In this document: positions 52,700 through 62,954 of the stretch, one piece after another
How positions within the stretch are numbered: position 1 is the first letter of the stretch
Layout: every line of letters begins with the position of its first letter
Program-made: the position numbers and the translations under genes
Source of the DNA: Molanna angustata
Lineage: Eukaryota; Arthropoda; Insecta; Trichoptera; Molannidae
Length of the DNA: 64,000 bases
NCBI GenBank assembly: GCA_963576475.1
Contig: OY754990.1
Coordinates: 6,105,756-6,169,755 of the forward strand
Direction of reading: 5' to 3'
The notes under the pieces: model-generated
The model's database searches: none
Told to the model about the DNA's origin: nothing
The model's input: only the letters and a program-made list of their open reading frames with translations

Positions 52700-53645
52700 G
52701 GTTCGTAAGCAATAATAATAGGAGATTTCATATTGCGCCGTTCAATGATTCAAGATCATTCCAAGGGCGCTGATAATTTAGATAATATGTGCTGCTCTAC
52801 GAGTCAATGCCGTTTTCAGTCCTTTAGTGAAAGTGCTCTTGCTTTGAGCACTGCGAACATCTGGAGGCAGCGCATTCCACTTAATTAGACAGCTCACACC
52901 AAAGCATCGGTCAAAGTAAGCCGCTTTATTGACTCTGTCCAACTCTTTTAGGAAGTTGCCAATCTGCGATCAAGACCTTCGTACGTTACTTCATAGATGG
53001 CAATTATTTTCAAATGAATTGTTTCGCATTTTTCAAATATATAGAAAATTCAAAAATTACATTGACAAGGGAACTCAATAAGAAGGCATAATTGGTGAAC
53101 GTTGCGCAAACGCATAAAGTGATCTCGTAAACCAGCCGATGACAGGTCGTAAGCCCAGTAGGTGCCTCGAGTTCTTGGTTCTTCTGCAATATCCCAACTT
53201 CGTCTCTATTGAGATGTTGGAATAAAATAAAAAACATTTGTTTTTGTCTAAATCTTGGGTAAACTTAGACGAATGTTTTTCAGTTGTCAAAGTCGAAAAA
53301 AAATGGAACTGACGGTTTTCGAGATTTGATGGTCAAGTGACAACTTATTGTCCAAGAAAACACCCATGAACCTGACGGCTTGATTCATCCTCCGTTGGTG
53401 TTAATGGGAGCGCTTTCAATGAGGTGCTGTCATTATTACAAGACACGAGAAAACTTTTTCGATGCACTCAACAGTATCTACTTCCAGACGAACTTTGCAT
53501 GTGGCATTACAAAATTTGAAGAGCAGACGGTCATCGGCATGAGCAAATGAATTGAAACCTTCATTTTGAAATAATTCGTCAAGTCTTAAATATATAGAAT
53601 GGACAAAATAGGTCCGAGAACTGATCCCTGAGGATCACCTAAAAT
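52700..53645 (-). pseudogene. Decayed LINE, split by family N
   Basis: 53586-53640 reads GDPQGSVLGPILSILYI (RT motif B); next the catalytic motif is HADD instead of YADD, in another frame (53540 region). After the N insertion, 52785-52960 reads FGVSCLIKWNALPPDVRSAQ, KGLKTALTRRAAHII stop. The 3' UTR has AGCGCCCTTGG...ACGGCGC at 52730-52775, as in the LINE at 23549. Several stops; dead. Confidence 0.7.
53000..53225 (-). repeat. Family N fragment
   Basis: CATTGACAAGGGAACTCAAT AAGAAGGCATAATTGGTGAACG to ATCCCAACTTCGTCTCTATT, inverse of the 28390-28560 block. Confidence 0.7.
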
Positions 53646-53820
53646 TAGAATTAACACGCCGTACATAGCAATTAATGAAACTTTCTTGATGAAACTTTCA
53701 GAATACAATGTCAGCATGATATTTGTTGATAATCTGCAGTAAAAATATAAATTAAAAAACTGCGATATCATTACTCCCCACTTTATCTCCTTGGGGTAGT
53801 GAGGAGTAAAAACAACAAAT
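53646..53820 (-). repeat. Family E terminal part
   Basis: AACACGCCGTACATAGCAAT, GAAACTTTCAGAATACAATG, ATTACTCCCCACTTTATCTC and the TIR GGTAGTGAGGAGTAAAAA. Confidence 0.65.
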
Positions 53821-54059
53821 TACTGGAATCATCCACGTGAAATGAAAATGAAAAAAAAATCAGAGAGAAAAAAATACAATGAATGAAGCAGAATATTTCA
53901 ACAGGATATTTAAAATAATAAGGATTTTTTTCATTTCCGGTAAGGATGAAAGATTCTTAATTTAAATTTCAAATTTATCAAGAAAGATCATTCAACCGCT
54001 ATAAATATTGAATTTCCAATTGATGAATATATAGAGCCATCGATAAAACTGCTTTATAT

Positions 54060-55540
54060 ACTTTCATTCATACCATCACGGCATATCCCACAACGTGGGG
54101 TAACCAGCGAAAGGTGTGCGGGTGTGCATTGCCTTATAAAAGGGAGAACAACATATCTGTGTATGCCCACACACCAGTCTCGTCTCACCTAAAAAGGCAC
54201 TATATTCAGAATGGGTGGTGAACCTCATTGCTGAACTATGTGAGATGTTATTGTTGCCTGTTGTATTTTCTATTACCCGGCTCTTACGAGACACCCGAAA
54301 CACTACATTTAGAATATGTGATGGTGAACCTCATTGCTGAACTATGTGAGATGTTATTGTTGCTTGTTGTATTTTCTATTACCCGGCTCTTACGAGACAC
54401 CCGAAACACTACATTTAGAATGTGTGATGGTGAACCTCATTGCTGAACTATGTGAGATGTTATTGTTGCTTGTTGTATTTTCTATTACCCGGCTCTTACG
54501 AGACACCCGAAACACTACATTTAGAATGTGTGATGGTGAACCTCATTGCTGAACTATGTGAGATGTTATTGTTGCTTGTTGTATTTTCTATTACCCGGCT
54601 CTTACGAGACACCCGAAACACTACATTTAGAATATGTGATGGTGAACCTCATTGCTGAACTATGTGAGATGTTATTGTTGCTTGTTGTATTTTCTATTAC
54701 CCGGCTCTTACGAGACACCCGAAACACTACATTTAGAATGTGTGATGGTGAACCTCATTGCTGAACTATGTGAGATGTTATTGTTGCTTGTTGTATTTTC
54801 TATTACCCGGCTCTTACGAGACACCCGAAACACTACATTTAGAATATGTGATGGTGAACCTCATTGCTGAACTATGTGAGATGTTATTGTTGCTTGTTGT
54901 ATTTTCTATTACCCGGCTCTTACGAGACACCCGAAACACTACATTTAGAATATGTGATGGTGAACCTCATTGCTGAACTATGTGAGATGTTATTGTTGCT
55001 TGTTGTATTTTCTATTACCCGGCTCTTACGAGACACCCGAAACACTACATTTAGAATATGTGATGGTGAACCTCATTGCTGAACTATGTGAGATGTTATT
55101 GTTGCTTGTTGTATTTTCTATTACCCGGCTCTTACGAGACACCCGAAACACTAAATTTAGAATATGTGATGGTGAACCTCATTGCTGAACTATGTGAGAT
55201 GTTATTGTTGCTTGTTGTATTTTCTATTACCCGGCTCTTACGAGACACCCGAAACACTACATTTAGAATATGTGATGGTGAACCTCATTGCTGAACTATG
55301 TGAGATGTTATTGTTGCTTGTTGTATTTTCTATTACCCGGCTCTTACGAGACACCCGAAACACTACATTTAGAATGTGTGATGGTGAACCTCATTGCTGA
55401 ACTATGTGAGATATTATAATTGTTGCCTGTTGTATTTTCTATTATCCGGCTCTTACGGGACACTCGAAAACAATAATAGAAAAGGGTGGAAGCACTATTC
55501 TAAGCCATTGCCTCACAGCTAATATATACTCGTTTCATTC
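54060..55540 (+). repeat. Family K element with amplified 106-bp unit
   Basis: The lead (TTCATTCATACCATCACGGC, CCTTATAAAAGGGAGAACAA, CACACACCAGTCTCGTCTCA) equals 5150-5290. From 54216 the last part is repeated, and after the array come ACACTCGAAAACAATAATAG and CATTCATTCATTAATACCATC, so a similar motif (ATTC)nATACCATC stands at both ends. Confidence 0.75.
54216..55440. repeat. 106-bp tandem array, about 11.5 units
   Basis: Unit contains GGTGAACCTCATTGCTGAAC, GAGATGTTATTGTTGCTTGT, TTTCTATTACCCGGCTCTTA and CGAGACACCCGAAACACTAC. Units are nearly identical; a G/A site before TGTGATGG varies. 106 is not a multiple of 3, so the overlapping 72-codon frames are a by-product. Confidence 0.95.
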
Positions 55541-56560
55541 ATTCATTAATACCATCTCGGTATACACACACAAAGATATATAAAAATAATATAAAGTATA
55601 CGTTATATACTTCAAATTTGATATACTAAAACTAAGGTAAATATACTAAAAGTAAGGAAGTACATATAAATATCAAATATCTTGAACGAGCTTCCGGTTA
55701 CGCAGAGCGCAAATTTGTGTCTTTTTTGGGAACGGTTAATTCCGAAACCGGTCGCAAATTCAATCGATACCTACGTGGTGTATACTAAGTTAAGTACGTG
55801 GAGCTCACTTGACACCTCCGGTAGACTTCTTAAGACTGCCTTGCTTCTGTGAGCCAACAAATAAGCTACGGCGCCCTTGGAGTGATATCACTAAAAATAT
55901 GGTTAATTTAAAAAAAACCTTTACAGTCGTATTAATTTTTTTATCTTTTGTTAGAAACTCTTGTTGAGTCGAATTTTTAGTAGGGATTCCCCGAAACAAT
56001 ATGGCGTACATCTGCTTTTCTCATCCATTTCCTTTCTCATCTTATAACATGTCTATGTATATAATGTATTTATCTCTCGGTTTGGTATAAGTATACATAA
56101 AGACACCACACACGATGATAAGTGGAATGATGTTTACATAGCCGAACTTGCAACATTGTTCATCCTGAATGATTTCAAATTTAAATTCATCCTGGTGTTT
56201 TTTTTTTTATTTTTATTCGATTTTTTAAAAAATCTTATTTTTCTCTCACACTGACAGAACAGTTCATCTTAGATGAATCCTAATAAAGATTCATCTTGAA
56301 TGAAAAGTGGTGTGTTTTAATTTTTTTTTCTGCAGTCAAAATTTTGATTGAGACAAAAAAAATATTATCAATAAATATAATAATATTTTTAATTAGTATA
56401 TTCTCAACTTATCACCCGAAATGTTCGTCAGAAAATAGGTATACAACGCTTGTTGAATTTATATGCGTCAATTTTTTATTATTTTATTACATAAAAATGG
56501 CAAAAAATATTGACTTAAGTGTGAATATTTCATTTTTTCCTTAATAAGCCATACATACAT
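55541..56560. other. Non-coding, nothing firm
   Basis: GATATACTAAAACTAAGGTAAA and ATATACTAAAAGTAAGG near 55620 are a short tandem; TACGGCGCCCTTGGAGTGAT at 55867 recalls LINE 3' UTR stems. No real frame. Confidence 0.3.
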
Positions 56561-56575
56561 TCTTATGCTATAGAC

Positions 56576-56962
56576 CAGAGGTTTCCAACCCCGTGCCCGC
56601 GGGAACCATGGCGCCCGTGGAAGGATTCGTATGTGCCCGCCACTTTTCGACAGAGACAGAATTTTTTCATGAACATTAATTAAATATGTGAATTATTTAT
56701 ATTTATTTGTTAAAATTTTCATTTTTTGAGTGCCTAGGTTTATTAAATGCGTTCGTATGTTTGCGATATTGTATGTATGAGTGGTCTGTCAGTGAAAGCA
56801 ATAAGCATGACCCCGACAGCCAAACTGAGAGTCTTCTTCTTAATAAATTATGGGAAGATGAAAAGTTATGGAAGGAGTTTGTCGATTAAAATTAGGTGGT
56901 GCCCGCCACCCTATCGATATTTTAGAATGTGCTCTAGAGAACAAAAAGGTTGGGGACCCCTG
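56576..56962. mobile_element. hAT MITE, 387 bp, 8-bp target duplication
   Basis: Left end CAGAGGTTTCCAACC, inverse right end CAGGGGTCCCCAACC (12 of 15 equal), the classic hAT terminus. CTATAGAC flanks both sides (56568-56575, 56963-56970). Subterminal GTGCCCGC occurs near both ends (56593, 56632, 56898). The inner 60-codon frame has no known motif. Inserted in or beside a SINE C. Confidence 0.85.
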
Positions 56963-57055
56963 CTATAGACGAACGAAATCGGTCGAGACGAGTTATGAAT
57001 CCGCGTACTCTGGATTATGAAACGCGCTAGCCGCTCTGCCGTCGATCGATCTGTT
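56963..57055 (-). mobile_element. SINE family C head fragment
   Basis: CTATAGACGAACGAAATCGG TCGAGACG, then CGCGCTAGCCGCTCTGCCGT, inverse tRNA-like head. The SINE tail is not seen on the other side of the MITE. Confidence 0.65.
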
Positions 57056-57124
57056 ATAAAATCCAGCAAAAATATGTAGGTACATACCTACTATGGTACC
57101 AATATTTTTTTCAGTCTTGAGAAG

Positions 57125-57335
57125 ACCGCCGACCGCCGTGGCACAGTTGGTGAGCTGTTTGACTTCTGTGCAGGCATCCTGGGTTCGATCTCCAGCGGGG
57201 AAAAAATATTTTCATTAATTTCACCCCTGCTTATATCGATTCTCTGGACTGCAAACACTGGTTAGTTGGTAGAAATTGTCATATTGCAATAAACTCACCA
57301 CCTGCGCAGGCTGCAAGAAAGTGTTTTTTTTTTAT
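57125..57335 (+). mobile_element. SINE family B, full length
   Basis: GCCGTGGCACAGTTGGTGAG, ACTTCTGTGCAGGCATCC, TGGGTTCGATCTCCAG; body AACACTGGTTAGTTGGTAGA, CAATAAACTCACC, end CTGCGCAGGCTGCAAGAAAG TG and T-rich sequence. A box and B box spaced as in tRNA genes. Confidence 0.85.
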
Positions 57336-57340
57336 TATTA

Positions 57341-57800
57341 ATTTTCAACAAATTTTATTTCTGGTGGGAAACGATCCTAAGTCAATCTACTTACCACAAA
57401 TAATCTGTTTCTCTGCCTACCCCGTGACAGTATTTTCTACCTAGCATTTTTTTCCTGTTACAAAGTGACTGTATTCAACTGTTTGATTGATTGACTTATT
57501 GCATTCAATGTTCATCCAAAGTGAAAGATGGATCATGTCCTCAAAAATCTTTGTTATTCTTGAGTAATTGAAGATCAAAGACATATCCCCATTATGATAA
57601 TAATATATATTATTATGAGTGATAAATACATACTTTATATACCTACATTTATGTACATAATATATACCTAACAATCTATGTAGGTATATACTTAAGTAGG
57701 TACGAGTATATCGTAATTTTGTATTGATATTTCAGAAGCTTGGAAAAATGAGCACAGATCATTGAGAAACAATAGCATGGAAATTATAAAAATTCTAAAA
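57341..57800. other. Non-coding, nothing recognised
   Basis: TCTCTGCCTACCCCGTGACA at 57411 is the last 20 bases of RTE coding; otherwise AT-rich. Confidence 0.3.
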
Positions 57801-57807
57801 TTAAGTA

Positions 57808-57905
57808 ATTTTTCTTATAAAAATAAGAACACTTTCTTATAAAAATAAGTAGCTACATTTTCTTATAAAAATAAGAACAGTTTCTTATAAAAATAAGTAC
57901 ACTTT
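57808..57905. repeat. Short tandem hairpin units
   Basis: TTTCTTATAAAAATAAG occurs four to five times, each unit able to pair CTTAT with ATAAG, spaced by ACA/TAG variants. Confidence 0.8.
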
Positions 57906-58077
57906 AGCTCATTTTAAACGAATGTGAATAGAAGATTCACACTCGTCGACTGTCGTTGACTTCAGATCTTTTTAAATGAGAATCATTAGGGGTATGACAA
58001 AGAACTCTTAAAAAAATTAATGTACTAATCTAACGATAGTATGGCACCAGTAACTATGGCAAAACTTCTCGTTCTCA

Positions 58078-58276
<199 letters not shown>

Positions 58277-58700
58277 TTATATGTATAAATTTTATAGGTT
58301 TGGTAATGAACTGTGTGTTGATGCAGATATTTTCGGAGATAGTTTGCTGGTATCAAAAAAAAACATATATCTTTCATGTATCGATGGTTTTCCCTCTTAT
58401 TATTATTATTTTTTTTATTGTCAGTAGTACATTAAAGCTTTGATTGATAAATTTATTTATATATGTAAACAATTTTATTTTTTCTTTTATTCATGTTAAT
58501 TAGGCACATTTTTAAGTTTTTTTTTCAGATGGTTTAAATTTTTTTATAATATTTGCAGCATTATTTTTGTTAATTTTATTTTTTACTGTTTTTAAGGTGT
58601 CTAATTCTAATTCTCTATTTCTTTTTTGTCTATTTTTATCAAAATCTACGTTTTTATCTTAATCTATATTTTTAAGTTTCTATATTTTTTATCTTTTTTT
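58277..58700. other. T-rich, nothing recognised
   Basis: Low-complexity T-rich DNA. Confidence 0.35.
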
Positions 58701-58703
58701 TTT

Positions 58704-58872
58704 TAATGAATATGTCCTTGTTAAACAAGTACATATACATCTTCTTACGTTTCCTAAAATAAGCAAATAAATGCTTGTGCTATAGGTGAACGAAATCGGT
58801 CGAGGCAGGATTCGAACTCGCGATCACTGGATTGCTAGCCCAGCGCGCTAACCGCTCTGCCATCGACCCATC
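58704..58872 (-). mobile_element. SINE family C, full length
   Basis: Tail AATGAATATGTCCTTGTTAA, body AAATGCTTGTGCTATAGGTG, head GAGGCAGGATTCGAACTCGC to CTCTGCCATCGACCCATCT. Minus strand A and B boxes intact. Confidence 0.88.
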
Positions 58873-59015
58873 TAAAATCATCTTTGTTTGTCATTAATTA
58901 TTAGTATTATAACAAGTAAATGGCTTATGCCGTGTATTGTGTAAACAAGTGAATACCTAAATTTTGTATGCACATGCGTGTACTCCCTTTCACCAGAATG
59001 AGTGGCTTGTCGCAC

Positions 59016-59110
59016 TTAAGACACCCGAAAACGATGATGTATGGCGGTGTCTCTCAGCTGAAGAATTTTGAGTAGAAATAAATATATAAACATAGGTAGT
59101 AAATCGCTGG
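59016..59110 (-). repeat. Family K-related piece, left of an R1-like fragment
   Basis: GACACCCGAAAACGATGATG, GGCGGTGTCTCTCAGC and AATTTTGAGTAGAAATAAAT; the same words return at 59387-59480. Direction is uncertain. Confidence 0.5.
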
Positions 59111-59114
59111 AGGA

Positions 59115-59385
59115 CCTGTCTAGTTGGTAGAGTTACCTTTTTATTTTTTCCTGACGTGAGGTCTGAAGTCGCCGACATTCCGCAAGTGTGAGTCTCAATT
59201 CGCACTTGTCGATTGTTCTTTTTGCACCATGGTGCCGAGATTGCTAATCTAGAGGGCTCCATGAGCTACGCTTCGTGCCATGCGTTGTTTTTTTTTTTTG
59301 TCGATCATTCTAGCGTTCTGCGAATGGGCCGTTGACAGTCCCCATATGCGGAGCGGGTGGTGGTGGAGGTAGCGATAGGTAGTAT
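59115..59385 (+). pseudogene. R1-like LINE 3' end, diverged
   Basis: Reads VGRVTFLFFPDVRSE, matching VGRLTFLFLPDVRTR of 51426-52262, then stops and AT/GC shuffles, ending GCGAATGGGCCGTTGACAGT, GGAGCGGGTGGTGGTGGAGG. A separate, older copy of the same group. Confidence 0.65.
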
Positions 59386-59386
59386 A

Positions 59387-59500
59387 CACCCGAAAACGAT
59401 GATGTTAGAAAAGAGTGGAAACACTATTCTATGGCGGTGCCTCTCAGCGGAACAATTTTGAGTATATATAAATATGTAAACATGTGTAGTATCATGATGT
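59387..59500. repeat. Family K-related piece, right of the R1-like fragment
   Basis: ACACCCGAAAACGATGATGT, GTGGAAACACTATTCTATGG, GGTGCCTCTCAGCGG. Adds a 24-base piece absent from the left partner but present at 55470. Confidence 0.5.
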
Positions 59501-59751
59501 TGCAACTTCAACTAAGTACGATTTTGAAATATGTCGCATATAGTTTTTACAATGAATTAGTTCCTTTCTTGGCATACTCGTAAAATGCTATAAAGTTTTA
59601 TGACTTTAGTTTTTCATCTAAAGTCTACTCCTTTGAAGGAACTAACGAGCCATAAAAAAACTTCCATGATCTACATAGTTAAGTGTCAGCGAACCATTTT
59701 AATAAAATGTGTGTTTGTCATTAAGTCTGTTTGTTTTTCTTTATTTATTTA

Positions 59752-59785
59752 CTAGCTGAATGCCCGCACCATCGCTTGCTTTTAT
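59752..59785 (-). mobile_element. Possible Helitron 3' end scrap
   Basis: ACTAGCTGAATGCCCGCACC: in the minus direction GGGCATTCAGCTAG then T. Too short to be sure. Confidence 0.3.
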
Positions 59786-59787
59786 AT

Positions 59788-59990
59788 TGTCGACCTTTGT
59801 GGCTCAGTTGGTTAGGTATCTGCCTTTTGAGCAAAAGGTCGGGTTCGATTCCCGGTGGAGACACAGTTATTAATTGTGTTTTCAGTCCGGATCCGTGAGA
59901 CGATAAATATCGTGATTCTCCAGAATGTGGCAACTTGTTATTGGGTGCGTGTTAAATTAATATTTGACATAGAACTTGTTAGTACCCCGA
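59788..59990 (+). mobile_element. SINE family A (tRNA-derived), full length
   Basis: TTTGTGGCTCAGTTGGTTAG (A box), GTATCTGCCTTTTGAGCAAA, GGTCGGGTTCGATTCCCGGT (B box), GGAGACACAG, GTGAGACGATAAATATCGTG, ATTGGGTGCGTGTTAAATTA, end near CCCCGAAAAG. The anticodon region differs from the 37 kb and 41 kb copies. Confidence 0.85.
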
Positions 59991-60090
59991 AAAGAAATGT
60001 AAAATACAAAAATAACTTCACAAATAGTATCCGAGATATTCGTTTATTCCAAAAACTTTCAACCCTATTTCTGAAAGAAAAGAGTTATCA

Positions 60091-60143
60091 TCCAACTATC
60101 GATTCGTTCATGAGAATTAAATTCTCTTAATGAATCGACATTA
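60091..60143 (+). mobile_element. Family H subtype II 5' end, host of a nested H element
   Basis: TCCAACTATCGATTCGTTCA TGAGAATTAAATTCTC TTAATGAATCGACATTA; the element resumes at 61175 after the nested copy. Confidence 0.75.
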
Positions 60144-61174
60144 TCCAACTGTCGATTTGTTCAGGAGAACTTTGTTCTCTTAACATATCGACAATGTATC
60201 AAGCCAGAATACGCGAGAATTGTATGGAGAGGTCTACTTTTTTCACGGCTTTTCCAACTTTGAAGTCAAAAAACACCAACTTAGAGGCTTCGCAGCATAT
60301 ATGTTCCATACACGGATTTACTCAGAATTCGGAGTAGAACATTTCGTGTGTCTGTGTGTGTGTGTGTGTCTGAGGGTGTGTCTGTGTGTGTGTCTGTGTG
60401 TGTGTGTGTGTCCCTAATAACTTTTGATCCGCTCAATTTACAGAGCCTAAAATTTCAGAATATATAAACAGTTATAAGCCTACAAAACTTTTATACTCAG
60501 AATTGTGAATTTTTGTTTCAGTCAGGGGTTATCAACTTTTGAATTTTTACTTTATTTTTCCATATATCTCAGAAACCATAAAAGCTAGAACGCTGAAAAT
60601 TTGTACAAATATAGAAAAATACAAAATCTCAAATTAGTTTATTCAAAAAAATTCCAGGGTTTCTCAAACATTTTTTATTAAGAAAAATATTTTTTTTATG
60701 ATAAATTTATGAGTTTAACTGCCTATATTTCCAAAACTTTTACAATTATCGAAAAAAGCCGAAACACCCCAACTAGATAATTTAATTTTCTATAAAAAAT
60801 ATTTAGATTGTAGCAGAAGATCTCAATTTTTTTTTAACCTTTTTTTTTTAAATTGAATTTAGTGACGACATCGCTTCATACATTTTGTATGGCAGTCGCC
60901 TTTACACAATATGTAAGAAGACTTAATAGTTTGATACTTCATCTCCAAACATACATACATACCATCATGCTATTTTCATATTCTGGGTAGGAAAAAAGGA
61001 TCTTCCTCCATACTATCCTATCTTGACATACATACCTACATATGTTGTATAGAAAACAAAATATCTGAAAATATTCAATAATTTGTATTTATGGGTTTAC
61101 AGTTTGGTACATATTCTTTAACTATACATACTATCGCTATCGACAGTTGGATCTCATGTGTTACATGCAACTAG
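60144..61174 (+). mobile_element. Family H element, subtype I, complete, nested
   Basis: Begins A|TCCAACTGTCGATTTGTTC, GAGAACTTTGTTCTC hairpin, TG tract (60351-60414), ends CATGTGTTACATGCAACTAG|T. 1031 bp. It lies between the two parts of another H element with an A/T junction as expected for Helitron insertion. Confidence 0.82.
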
Positions 61175-62098
61175 TAACACCAACTAGAGGCCTCGCAGCA
61201 TATATGTTCCCATACATGGATTTACTCAGAATTCGGAGTAGAACATTTTATGTGAGTTTTGTGTGTGTGTCTGTGTGTGTGTCTGTATGTGTGTCTGTGT
61301 GTGTCTGTCTGTGTGTCTGTGTGTCCGTCCGTCCCTTATAACTTTTGATCCGCTCAATTTACAGAGCCCAAATTTTCAGAATATATAAACAGGCCTACAA
61401 AACTTTTATACTCAGAATTGTGAATTTTTGTTTCAGTCAGGGGTTATCAACTTTTGAATTTTTACTTTATTTTTCCATATATCTCAGAAACCATAAAAGC
61501 TAAAACGATGAAAATTGGTATAAAGATAGACAAATACGAAATCTCAAATTCGTTTTTTTTTTAAATTCCAGGGTTTCTCAAACATTTTTTATTAAGAAAA
61601 ATATTATATTTATGATAAATTTATGAGTTTAACTGCCTATATTTCCATTTTTTTTAAAAAAAGCCGAAACACCCCAACTAGATAATTTAATTTTATATAA
61701 AAAAATATTGGCATCGTATTAGCACATCTCAATCTTTTTTTAACAATTTTTATAAAAATTGAATTTAGTGACGACATTGCTTCATACAATTTGTATGTCA
61801 GTCGCCTATACACAATATGTAAGAAGACTTAATAGTTTGATAGGTACTTAATCTCCAAACATACATACAGAACCATCATGCTGTTTTCATATTCCGGGTA
61901 GGAAAACAGGACTGACCTCCATACTGTCCTATCTTGACATACATACTGGCTATATAAATTATCCAACCATATATATATACCAACATGTGTTAAAATTTTC
62001 AATAATTTGGATTTATGGGTTTATAGTTTGATTCTTATTCTTCAACTATACATACTATCGCTATCGACAGTTGGATCTCATGTGTTACATGCAACTAG
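61175..62098 (+). mobile_element. Family H subtype II, remainder after the nested copy
   Basis: Starts TAACACCAACTAGAGGCCTC, text that in the subtype II copy at 44931-46995 (inverse of 46860-46890) is about 75 bp inside from GAATCGACATTA; so some sequence was lost at the junction. TG tract 61260-61325; proper CTAG end at 62098. Confidence 0.78.
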
Positions 62099-62300
62099 TA
62101 TACCTACATGGATATAGGTATTTTAGTTTGAAATTCATCTAATTAGTCAAAATATCATTGACAAAAAAAAATCTTTGAATAAATAAAGTCTTCAACTTAT
62201 ATTTTTTTATAATTCTATATGCCAAAATCAGATTTTCAAAGAAAATAAAATAATAAGATATACATCAAGGTACCAACTATATTCCCACTTCATCAAAATA

Positions 62301-62952
62301 AGACCCGAATGCACAGTCCAAGGTAACTAAATACTAACTCCTAACTTCACTGGAGTATTTAGTATTCTTAAGTTAGCGATTGCGTTGCAGAGACATCACT
62401 AACTAAATACTAAGACAAACTTAAGGTTGATGGCCTAGCATTTCACATTATTATGTACGAAGAAAAGAGATAGATAGTTTTCTATGGGGTTATACTGAAG
62501 TTTCAAAATGTTTTTTGTCATAACAACACAAACACACCAAGCTAACATTAATAGCTCGATGTCACGATTCTTCTGTAATTCCACCGAATTTTCGGCATCT
62601 CGTATAGATCGCTGAATACTCTGTGTGAGATTTGATTTGACAAAATTACCAAATACATATTTGACGAAGTCGCTAAAATCATCATCCATCGAAAACATCT
62701 CGTATTTTAGTATTAAACCACTCGTAAGGTTCCTCGCTATCAACCTTACTTTTTGACAATTCGCAAATGTTAGTTTACGTCGACGCGCATGCGCTAAGTA
62801 TGTCTCTGCAATGCAATGTCTCATACGTGAAGTTGGTAGCATTCTCCAGTTAGGAAGCCACGTGATCTCCTAACTTAAGTGAGCGACTGTGCAATGAAAA
62901 CATGGTTAGTATTTAGAATTTAGTACTAAGGTCGGACTCAGCATTCGGGTCT
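62301..62952. mobile_element. TIR element with TA flanks and an ORF
   Basis: Left end AGACCCGAATGCACAGTCCA, inverse right end AGACCCGAATGCTGAGTCCG; TA on both sides. Inner repeats of TAACTAAATACTAA and CCTAACTTAAGTGAGCG/CCTAACTTCACTGGAG at both sides. 652 bp. TA flanks fit Tc1/mariner-like or related groups, but the TIR is not one I know. Confidence 0.65.
62435..62842 (-). CDS. Unknown 135-residue ORF inside the TIR element
   Basis: I do not recognise this protein. It is less AT-driven than random frames here: MLPTSRMRHCIAETYLAHAR, RRRKLTFANCQKVRLIARNL, then an acidic MDDDFSDFVKYVFGNF segment, charged middle (SIRDAENSVELQKNRDIELL) and a hydrophobic stretch LMLAWCVCVVM near residues 100-112 followed by a basic/aromatic end. 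The basic N-terminus could bind nucleic acid. The frame occupies most of the element between the TIRs and reads inward from the right end. It might be a remnant or accessory protein of the element. It could also be chance. Confidence 0.35.
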   Translation of the reverse strand: MLPTSRMRHCIAETYLAHARRRKLTFANCQKVRLIARNLTSGLILKYEMFSMDDDFSDFVKYVFGNFVKSNLTQSIQRSIRDAENSVELQKNRDIELLMLAWCVCVVMTKNILKLQYNPIENYLSLFFVHNNVKC

Positions 62953-62954
62953 TA

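Noticed and set aside
54228..55400. Ten overlapping 72-codon frames
   Set aside because: Each is the same accidental frame in one 106-bp tandem unit; the frame shifts from unit to unit.
54216..55440. Regular repeat array considered as CRISPR
   Set aside because: Units are contiguous with no variable spacers, the unit is 106 bp, and the surrounding DNA is eukaryotic.
59800..59865. Functional tRNA gene at the SINE A head
   Set aside because: The 5' and 3' strands of an acceptor stem do not pair, and the SINE body follows as in three other copies.
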